NCBI GenBank assembly: GCA_031178045.1
Contig: JAPSJT010000006.1
Location: 1-38,071, forward strand
Direction: 5' to 3'
Length of the DNA: 38,071 bases
Source: Agromyces sp.
GTDB lineage: Bacteria; Actinomycetota; Actinomycetes; Actinomycetales; Microbacteriaceae
Shown here: piece after piece, positions 23,593-30,535 of the stretch
Numbering within the stretch: the first letter of the stretch is position 1
Layout of the letters: the number at the start of each line of letters is the position of its first letter
The notes under the pieces: generated by a model
The model's input: the letters and a program-made list of their open reading frames with translations, nothing else
Told to the model about the DNA's origin: nothing
The model's database searches: none
Program-made: the position numbers and the translations under genes

Positions 23593-24467
23593 GCGCCCAC
23601 CCGCGCCTGTCGATGAACCAGGCGACGTTGAAGTACGCGCCGCTCGACGAGGCCCTGCGCCTCGTCGTCGCGGGCGGATACGAGTCGATCGGGCTCTGGC
23701 GAGAGCCCGTGCTCGACGTCGGCCTGGCCGAGGCGGCGCGCCGGTTGGGCGACACGGGACTCCGCTTCTCGACCTACTGCCGCGGCGGCTTCTTCACCAT
23801 GGCCGAGGGCGCGGCCAGGCGAGCGTCGATCGATGACAACCGTCGCGGCATCGAGGAGACTGCGACGCTCGCCGCCGCGGGCGCGCCCGGATCGACCCCG
23901 ATCTTCGTGCTCGTCGCCGGCGGTCTCCCCGAGGGGTCGCACGACCTCGTCGGCGCGCGCGAACGCGTCGCCGACGCGATCGCCGAGCTCGTCCCCGACG
24001 CCGAGGCCGCCGGCGTGACCCTCGCCATCGAGCCGCTGCATCCGATGTACGCCGCCGACCGGGCGGTCGTTTCGACGCTCGGGCAGGCGCTCGACCTCGC
24101 CGAGCCGTTCGACCCTGCCGTCGTCGGCGTGGCGGTCGACACGTTCCACATCTGGTGGGACCCCGAGGTGCTCCCCCAGATCGCGCGAGCCGGGGCATCC
24201 CGACGCATCGCGACGTACCAGGTGTGCGACTGGAAGACGCCCCTGCCCGCCGATGTGCTGCTGAGCCGGCACTACCCCGGCGACGGCGTCATCGACTTCG
24301 CCTCGCTGACCCGCGCGGTCGAGCAGACGGGCTACGACCGCGACATCGAGGTGGAGATCTTCAACCAGCAGATCTGGGACGCGCCGTGGCCCGAGGTCGT
24401 CGCCCGCACCGCCGAGTCGTTCGGTGCGGCGGTCGCCCCGCACCTCGTGGCATCCGTCACTGCGTGA
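23589..24467 (+). CDS. sugar phosphate isomerase/epimerase (xylose-isomerase-like TIM barrel)
   Basis: A 292-residue AP-endonuclease-2/xylose-isomerase-like barrel. Metal-binding positions of the family are visible: Glu in LAIEPLHPMY, Asp-His in AVDTFHIWWDP, and Glu in IEVEIFNQQIW. The N-terminus (LSMNQATLKYAPLDEAL) is typical of this subgroup. The GTG start overlaps the DUF993 stop as GTGA, and a longer frame upstream is a shadow of DUF993. Relatives act as isomerases, epimerases, or, in keto-glycoside pathways, as lyases. With the dehydrogenase and DUF993 it makes up a three-enzyme pathway. Its 3' end overlaps the convergent membrane-protein gene by 11 bp. Confidence 0.9.
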   Translation: MSAHPRLSMNQATLKYAPLDEALRLVVAGGYESIGLWREPVLDVGLAEAARRLGDTGLRFSTYCRGGFFTMAEGAARRASIDDNRRGIEETATLAAAGAPGSTPIFVLVAGGLPEGSHDLVGARERVADAIAELVPDAEAAGVTLAIEPLHPMYAADRAVVSTLGQALDLAEPFDPAVVGVAVDTFHIWWDPEVLPQIARAGASRRIATYQVCDWKTPLPADVLLSRHYPGDGVIDFASLTRAVEQTGYDRDIEVEIFNQQIWDAPWPEVVARTAESFGAAVAPHLVASVTA

Positions 24468-25329
24468 ATCTGCGGCTGCGCCGCTCCATCGCCACGTAGA
24501 ACGCGACGTACACCGCCGCCGAGACGACGATGCCGACCGTGAACAGCCACGCGCTCGGCCGCTCCCACTCGAGGTCGCCCGAGCGCACGACGAGGGCGAG
24601 CACGATGCACGCGAGGCTCACCAGCTGCGCCTGGAACACCTGCCGGAACGCCGACCAGCGGGCGTCCCGCAGCATCCATACGTTCACCATCCCGGGCAGG
24701 GTCAGCACCGCGCCGACGATGCGCGCGGTGAGCGGCGTGACCTCCCACGCCCACGTGCCGATGAGGAGCTGCGGCACCGCGAAGAGCACGAGCCCGGTGA
24801 CGGATGCCGCAGCGCCGACGAGTGCGAGCGAGAAGCGCCACGGCGCCGGGACGTCGACGTCCCCGCCCTCGGGTGCGCCCTCGTCCTCGCCGTGGTTCGC
24901 GATGATCGTGAGGAGCACGAGCACGGGGGTCGTCGCGTAGAGCACCACCCACGTGACGAACGACACGTGCCCGAAGTGGAAGCGATCCCAGTGCAGGAAC
25001 GTCGACGCCGAGACGAGACTCGAGAAGACGAGCACCGCCGGGAAGCCGTGCCGCACCCGGTGCCACTGCCGCTGCACGGCGACCTGCACGAAGAACCAGA
25101 TGCCGCCCGCGTACGCGGCCCCGAGGAACATGGCCGTGACGGGCGGCTGGATGGTCCACGCGAAGTGCTGTTCGGTGCCGCCCGGCAGCACCACGAGCAG
25201 GAACACGGCGGCGACGAGGAACGGGAGGATCAGGAAGGCGAGCAGTCGCGTCGAGAGCAGCACCCGATCGCTGTGCCCGTGGTGGGGCGCGGCGCTCGCC
25301 GTCACGAAGCGGGGGTCATGTCGCGGCAT
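24457..25329 (-). CDS. integral membrane protein of unknown function (about 8 TM)
   Basis: A 290-residue protein that I do not recognise. Hydrophobic segments lie near residues 27-50, 58-79, 92-108, 117-140, 160-184, 190-206, 220-240 and 250-272, with an acidic loop (GEDEGAPEGGD) near 147. The short basic C-terminus (MERRSRRFTQ) should be cytoplasmic. The ATG is supported by GGAGG 6 nt upstream, lying inside the end of the STAND gene, which it overlaps by 14 bp. That coupling is the only functional hint: it may be the membrane partner or effector of the STAND protein. Confidence 0.8.
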   Translation of the reverse strand: MPRHDPRFVTASAAPHHGHSDRVLLSTRLLAFLILPFLVAAVFLLVVLPGGTEQHFAWTIQPPVTAMFLGAAYAGGIWFFVQVAVQRQWHRVRHGFPAVLVFSSLVSASTFLHWDRFHFGHVSFVTWVVLYATTPVLVLLTIIANHGEDEGAPEGGDVDVPAPWRFSLALVGAAASVTGLVLFAVPQLLIGTWAWEVTPLTARIVGAVLTLPGMVNVWMLRDARWSAFRQVFQAQLVSLACIVLALVVRSGDLEWERPSAWLFTVGIVVSAAVYVAFYVAMERRSRRFTQ

Positions 25330-27925
25330 CCGCCACCTCCCGCTGCAGGCCGTACGCGACGGCGTCGTCGGCGTGCAGCGCGCGTCCGCGCTGCCGGGCG
25401 GCCTCGAAGTCGTGAGCATCGGGTCCCGCGAGGATGACGTCGACGTACTGCCGGTGGAACGTGAACGAGGGTGCGTTGTAGAGGCCGGTGCGCTCGCGCA
25501 CGACCTCGGCCGCGCCGAGCAGGGTCCCCGACCGCACCGGATCGCCGGCGGCAGCGGCGACCGCCGTGAGCCCCTCGAGTCCGTAGGCGACGCCCTCGTC
25601 GTGGCGGAGCTTCGCCGAGCCCGCCAGGGACTGCTCGAAGTGGCCGCGGGCTGCCGCGATGTCGCCGAGGAGCAGCTCGGCCCAGCCCAGGTGGTGCAGC
25701 GCGATCGTCTCGCCGAGCTCGTCGCCCTGCCGGTTCGCGACCGTGAGGCTCTCACCGAAGCGATCGAGCGCGCCGGGGAGGTCGCGCATGAAGAGCTGCA
25801 CGCGTCCGATGGTGACGAGGCTCATCGCCTCCCCCCACGTGTCGCCCGCCTCACGGAACAGCTCGACGCTCCGGTGCAGCGCCGCACCGGCGCGTGCCGT
25901 GTCGGGCTCGGGCCGGGCGAGCACGGCCAGGGCGAGGGAGATGAGCGCGAGCGCCTCTCCCGAGCGCTCGCCCTCCTGCTCGAACAGCCGGGCGCTCTCC
26001 GCGAGGCCCGGCACGATGTCCTCGTGCGGGTCCTGCCAGAAGGCGTTCGCGCACGTGAAGTAGAGCGCGATCGCCCGCGTGCGCGCGTCGAGGTCGTCGC
26101 CCGAGTCGAGCACCTCTCGCATCCACTCGCGCAGCTCGCCGAGATGCCCGTGGATCCACCAGTAGAGGTACAGCGTCCAGGCGAAGTGGGTCACGAGCGC
26201 CCACTGCCGCGTGTCGAGCAGTCGCCGCGCGGCGGCGCGCAGGTTGTCGGCCTCGTCGGCGAGCCGCTCGATCCAGCGCAACTGCGCCGCACCCTCGAGT
26301 TCGGCCTCCGCCTGTTCGCCGAGTCGCACGTAGAACCGCGCGTGCCGGTCGCGGAGCTCGTCGGCGTCGGGGCGGCGGTCGAGCTCGGCGAGGGCGTACT
26401 CGCGCACGGGGGTGAGCATCGTGAACACGGCGCGGTCACCGCGGTCCTGCTGGCGCACGAGGCTGCCGTCGACGAGAGCGCCGAGGTCGTCGAGCACATC
26501 GGCGTCGGGGATGCCTTCGGCGATCCACTCGGCCGCGTCGATCGTGAATCCGCCCGAGAACAGCCCGAGCCGGGCGAGCAGCTGCCGCTCGGGCGGTCGC
26601 AGGAGCTGGGTGCTCCACTCGATCGTCGAGCGGATGCTGCGCTGACGCTCTGGCAGGTCGCGCACGCCGCCGCCGAGTTCGAGCACGTGCCGGTCGAAGC
26701 GAGCGACGAGCTGTGCGGGCGTGAGCACCCGAGCCCTCGCTGCGGCGAGCTCGATCGCGAGGGGCATGCCGTCGAGCGCGATGCAGATGCGCTCGACGTC
26801 GTCGACGTTCTCGTCGGTGAGCTCGAAGTCGGGTCTCGCCGCGCGTACGCGCTCGACGAAGAGGCTCACCGCCGCAGAGCCGAGGGCGCGCGCGACGCTC
26901 GCCCCGTGCCGCATGTCGGGCAACGCGAGCGGTCCGAGTTCGATGCCGTGCTCGCCGGTGAGGCGGAGCAGGATGCGGCTCGTCGCGAGGATCGTCAGCC
27001 CCGGGGCATCCGTCAGCAGTGACCGGATGGCGGGCGCCGCCTCGACGACCTGCTCGACGTTGTCGAGGAGGAGGAGCATCCGCCGGCCGCGGACGGCCAT
27101 GCGGAGCTTCTCGTCGATGGTGCCGTCGCCGAGGTCGCGGATGCCGAGCGCGGCCGCGATCGCGCCGGGCACGAGGGCGGGGTCGCTGACGGGCGCCAGG
27201 TCGACGAAGGCGACGCCGCCCGGGAAGACGTCGGTGACCCGTGTCGCCGCCTCGACCGCGAGCCGGCTCTTGCCGATGCCGCCGGCACCCGTGATCGTGA
27301 CGAGCCGTACGTCGTCGTCGGCGAGGAGGCCGGTGACCGCGTCGAGTTCCCGGTCGCGCCCGATGATGGCGGTGAGCGCGGCGGGCACCGGTGTCGCGCC
27401 GTCCATCGAGGGCGGCGGGCCCGGCCCCGCTTCGCGGGCGTCGGTGACGAGCGTGAAGCGCTCGGCGAGGAGCGTGGCGAGGTCGCCGCGTACGAGCTCG
27501 GCGAGCTGGTCGGCATCGGTGAAGTACGCGTACGACACCCGGTCGTCGGACCGGATCCGGTCGATGAGTTCCGCGAGGCGCGGCTCGCGGGTGCCGCCCT
27601 CCTTGAAGTAGACGAGCTTCGGCAGCTCGGGGGGCGCCAGGCGGTACTCGTCCTCGAGGCCGGAGATCTCCTCGCCCGGCGCCACCCAGCCGTAGCGTTC
27701 GCCGTACAGGCCGACGAAGATGTCGCTCTGCGCGAGGTAGGCGCGATAGAGCTCGCGCGGCGGGTGGGGCCGGGCGCCGAGCTCGAACATCACGGGTGCG
27801 AGGTGCAATTGCTCGATCGCAGCCCGGACCGCGCGACGCTCCGTCGCGAGCTCGCGGAGCGTCGAACTCACGAAGACGCGGAGACGCTGGTCTGGCGTTC
27901 GGATCGCCGGGCCGGCCGGTGCCAT
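25316..27925 (-). CDS. DUF4062 - STAND (NB-ARC-like) ATPase - TPR protein
   Basis: An 869-residue three-part protein. DUF4062 (about 14-160) reads RVFVSSTLRELATERRAVR with SDIFVGLYGERYGWV and ISGLEDEY, a TIR/SIR-like signalling or protein-protein module. The STAND ATPase follows: Walker A GAGGIGKSR (213-221), Walker B LLLLDNVEQV (284-293) and the winged-helix region (DGMPLAIELAAAR). The C-terminal third (about 530-840) is a run of helical TPR-like repeats. Such proteins act as stress or invader sensors and as regulators; which is the case here is unknown. An ATG at 27925 is preferred (GGGAG 11 nt upstream); a GTG at 27955 is an alternative. It is divergent from the receiver/reductase fusion. 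Confidence 0.87.
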   Translation of the reverse strand: MAPAGPAIRTPDQRLRVFVSSTLRELATERRAVRAAIEQLHLAPVMFELGARPHPPRELYRAYLAQSDIFVGLYGERYGWVAPGEEISGLEDEYRLAPPELPKLVYFKEGGTREPRLAELIDRIRSDDRVSYAYFTDADQLAELVRGDLATLLAERFTLVTDAREAGPGPPPSMDGATPVPAALTAIIGRDRELDAVTGLLADDDVRLVTITGAGGIGKSRLAVEAATRVTDVFPGGVAFVDLAPVSDPALVPGAIAAALGIRDLGDGTIDEKLRMAVRGRRMLLLLDNVEQVVEAAPAIRSLLTDAPGLTILATSRILLRLTGEHGIELGPLALPDMRHGASVARALGSAAVSLFVERVRAARPDFELTDENVDDVERICIALDGMPLAIELAAARARVLTPAQLVARFDRHVLELGGGVRDLPERQRSIRSTIEWSTQLLRPPERQLLARLGLFSGGFTIDAAEWIAEGIPDADVLDDLGALVDGSLVRQQDRGDRAVFTMLTPVREYALAELDRRPDADELRDRHARFYVRLGEQAEAELEGAAQLRWIERLADEADNLRAAARRLLDTRQWALVTHFAWTLYLYWWIHGHLGELREWMREVLDSGDDLDARTRAIALYFTCANAFWQDPHEDIVPGLAESARLFEQEGERSGEALALISLALAVLARPEPDTARAGAALHRSVELFREAGDTWGEAMSLVTIGRVQLFMRDLPGALDRFGESLTVANRQGDELGETIALHHLGWAELLLGDIAAARGHFEQSLAGSAKLRHDEGVAYGLEGLTAVAAAAGDPVRSGTLLGAAEVVRERTGLYNAPSFTFHRQYVDVILAGPDAHDFEAARQRGRALHADDAVAYGLQREVADAAT

Positions 27926-28005
27926 GTCTGCAGTCTGCTCCCGGCGCCCCGTCACTGTAAATCCCCAGCTCGGGTGCGGGCCGTGCGATCGCGGCGCGCC
28001 GGGTC

Positions 28006-28011
28006 TACACT
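28006..28011 (+). promoter_or_regulatory. -10 box of a leaderless promoter (receiver/reductase fusion)
   Basis: TACACT ends 6 nt before the ATG, so transcription would start at about the initiation codon; a Shine-Dalgarno sequence is absent. The -35 (GTGCGA, 17 bp upstream) is weak. Confidence 0.6.
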
Positions 28012-28017
28012 CACGGC

Positions 28018-29718
28018 ATGGCAGGGCCGCCCGTGATCCTCGCCGTCTCCGCCGACGAGTCGGTTCGTTCCGCCCTGCTCGAGCCGCTCCGGCGACGGTA
28101 CTCCGCCGACTATCGCATCCTCGGCGCCGATGGCGCGGCCGCCGGACTCGACGCCATCGAAGCCCTCGCCGCGTCGGGCGATGACACGATCGCCCTCGTG
28201 CTCGCCGACGACGCGTCGCCCGTCGGCGATCACGAGAACGTCTTCGCGGCCGCCCGCCGCCACTTCCCCGACGTGCGTCGCGGACTCGTCATCGAATGGG
28301 GCTCCTGGGCCGATCGCACGACGGCCGACGAGGTGCTGCGGCTCATGTCGCACGTGCAGATCGACTATTACGTCGTGCGCCCCGTGCATTCGCCCGACGA
28401 GTCGTTCCACCGCGCCGTCACCGACTTCCTGCGGGAGTGGGAGGCCGCCGTGGGCAAGCGGCACCGCGGCTTCACGATCATCGGGGACGAGGCGCAACCG
28501 CGCACGCACGTGCTTCAGAGCCGGCTCACGCGCGGCGGCGTGCCGACCGAACGCCTCGACCCAGCCTCGCCCGATGCGGCCGCGCTGCTCGAGGAGGCGG
28601 GCGCCCGGTACGACGGCGTCCCGCTCGTGCGCACCTCGGACGGCCGCGTGCTCGCCGACCCCGACGACGCCGCCCTCGCGCGGGCCGTCGGGCTCACGAC
28701 GTCGCTGCCCGAGCAGACGGTGGACCTCGCCGTCGTGGGAGCCGGCCCCGGCGGGCTCGCCGCGGCGGTGTACGCGGCATCCGAGGGGCTCGACACCGTC
28801 GTGCTCGAAGCCGACGCGATCGGCGGGCAGGCGGGATCGAGCTCGCTCATCCGCAACTACCTCGGGTTCTCGCGCGGCGTCTCGGGCGCCGAGCTCGCCC
28901 AGCGCGCCTACCAGCAGGCGTGGGTCTTCGGCGCGCGGTTCGCGCACACGAGACGGGTCGAGGGCATGCGCGTCGTGCCCGACGGCTTCGAGCTCGAGGT
29001 CGCGCCCGGCGAGCTCGTGAGGGCGCGCTCGGTCGTACTCGCGTCGGGCGTGAGCTACCGTCGGCTCTCGGCGCCCGGCCTCGCCTCGTTCGTCGGCGCA
29101 TCGGTGTTCTACGGGGCGTCGTCGGTCGAGGCGCGCGCCCAGTCCGGCCGCGACGTGCTCGTCGTCGGCGGCGGCAACTCGGCCGGCCAGGCCGCGCTGC
29201 ATCTCGCCCGCTACGCACGTTCCGTCTCGCTCGTCGTGCGCGGGCCCTCGCTCGCCGAGAGCATGTCGAAGTACCTCATCGACCAGTTGGATGCCGCAGG
29301 CGTCGGCCTCATCACCGGCGCCCGGGTCGTCGACGCGGGCGGCTCGGCAGACCCGGGTCGGCTCGACCACGTGGTGCTCGAGCGATCCGACACCGCAGAG
29401 CGGGTCGAGGTCGCCGCCGACGCCGTCTTCATCACGATCGGCGCGAGGCCGCACACCGAGTGGCTCGCGCCGGAGGTGCTGCGCGACCGCTGGGGCTCGG
29501 TGCTGACCGGAGCCGACGTGCTCGGCGAGGGCGGGCGCCGCGCCTGGCGCGGCGACCCGGCCACGGGGCCGGCGCCGCTCGAGTCGTCGGTGCCGGGGTT
29601 CTTCGCGATCGGCGACGTGCGACGCGGATCGGTGAAACGCGTGGCCTCGGCGGTCGGCGAGGGGTCGGTCGTGATCTCATCGGTGCATTCGCATCTGGGT
29701 GCCCATGCCGGCGGGTGA
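28018..29718 (+). CDS. fused receiver-like / thioredoxin-reductase-like FAD oxidoreductase
   Basis: A 566-residue fusion. Residues 5-140 resemble a response-regulator receiver (acidic VLADDASP at 61-68; the usual Lys-Pro is Arg-Pro, VVRP at 119-122). Residues 150-228 look like a thioredoxin-fold domain without a CxxC. From 236 onward it is a thioredoxin-reductase-like flavoprotein: FAD loop GAGPGG (241-246), GGQAGSSS (269-276), NAD(P) loop GGGNSAG (384-390) and a terminal GDVRRGSVKRVASAVGEG. Where thioredoxin reductases carry CAxC, this has FYGASSVEA, so it cannot use the normal dithiol relay. This architecture is known in actinobacteria, its partner is not. The promoter appears leaderless. 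Confidence 0.9.
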   Translation: MAGPPVILAVSADESVRSALLEPLRRRYSADYRILGADGAAAGLDAIEALAASGDDTIALVLADDASPVGDHENVFAAARRHFPDVRRGLVIEWGSWADRTTADEVLRLMSHVQIDYYVVRPVHSPDESFHRAVTDFLREWEAAVGKRHRGFTIIGDEAQPRTHVLQSRLTRGGVPTERLDPASPDAAALLEEAGARYDGVPLVRTSDGRVLADPDDAALARAVGLTTSLPEQTVDLAVVGAGPGGLAAAVYAASEGLDTVVLEADAIGGQAGSSSLIRNYLGFSRGVSGAELAQRAYQQAWVFGARFAHTRRVEGMRVVPDGFELEVAPGELVRARSVVLASGVSYRRLSAPGLASFVGASVFYGASSVEARAQSGRDVLVVGGGNSAGQAALHLARYARSVSLVVRGPSLAESMSKYLIDQLDAAGVGLITGARVVDAGGSADPGRLDHVVLERSDTAERVEVAADAVFITIGARPHTEWLAPEVLRDRWGSVLTGADVLGEGGRRAWRGDPATGPAPLESSVPGFFAIGDVRRGSVKRVASAVGEGSVVISSVHSHLGAHAGG

Positions 29719-29775
29719 TCGACGGTCGACGAGATGTTGCGCCGTGCGAGGTGCGGCGCCGATGAAGGAGGATCC

Positions 29776-30531
29776 GTGAACGAGGCCATCGCCGAACGCT
29801 GGTCGCGGGTGGCCGAGGAGTGGGACGAGCACTGGGGTCGGTTCGCGATGCCGGCGTGGCGGGCGATCGCCGAGGCGACCGGCATCACGTCGGGGTCCCG
29901 AGTGCTCGACGTGGGCTGCGGGGCCGGTGGCTTCCTCGAGTTCGTCGCTCGTCACGGTGCGGTTCCGTCGGGCGTCGACCCGGCACCGGGCATGGTGCGG
30001 CTGGCCCGCCGATCGATGCCCGGGCTCGACATCCGCGAGGGGGCGGCCGAGGACCTGCCGTGGGACGACGACTCGTTCGACGTCGTCACGGCCTTCAACG
30101 CGCTGCAGTTCTCGGGCGACCGCCAGTCCGCGCTCGCGGAGGCGGCACGGGTGACGGTCCCCGGCGGACTGATCGCCGTGGCGAACTGGGCCGAGACCAC
30201 CCTCAACGAGCTCGAACGCATCGAGGATGCCGTGTCGCACGCGGCCGGCGAGCAACCCGTGCCCGACGGCCCGCTGCGTGTCGCCGGCGGGCTCGAGCGC
30301 GTGTTCGCCGAGGCGGGCCTCCAGGTCGTCGACTCGGGTCTCGTCGCCGTACCGTGGTCGGTGCCCGACGACGACCGGCTCGTGCGGGGCATCCTGTTCG
30401 GCGAGAACGACGAGACCATCCGCTCGCGGGCGGCGACCGTGATCGAGGCCGCGCAGCCGTACCGCACCCTGGGCGGCGGTTACTCGACGATGAACGCCTT
30501 CCGCTGGGCGGTCGCCCGCACCCCCGTGTGA
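29776..30531 (+). CDS. class I SAM-dependent methyltransferase
   Basis: A 251-residue small-molecule methyltransferase. Motif I is VLDVGCGAGGFLEF (about 43-56), the acidic residue of the next strand is GVDPAP, and post-I motifs are EDLPWDDDSFDVVTAFNALQ. The substrate is not predictable. A GTG start is chosen because AAGGAGG lies 5 nt upstream; a start 42 bp earlier has no such site. It follows the reductase fusion on the same strand by 57 bp and may be co-transcribed. It converges with the ABC exporter gene with 4 bp between stops. Confidence 0.9.
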   Translation: MNEAIAERWSRVAEEWDEHWGRFAMPAWRAIAEATGITSGSRVLDVGCGAGGFLEFVARHGAVPSGVDPAPGMVRLARRSMPGLDIREGAAEDLPWDDDSFDVVTAFNALQFSGDRQSALAEAARVTVPGGLIAVANWAETTLNELERIEDAVSHAAGEQPVPDGPLRVAGGLERVFAEAGLQVVDSGLVAVPWSVPDDDRLVRGILFGENDETIRSRAATVIEAAQPYRTLGGGYSTMNAFRWAVARTPV

Positions 30532-30535
30532 CGGC

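Noticed and set aside
25316-27955. Reading the DUF4062-STAND protein as a firm anti-phage defence gene
   Set aside because: No neighbouring nuclease, toxin or other defence gene was seen, and the surrounding DNA has the same composition as the rest; kept as a possibility only.
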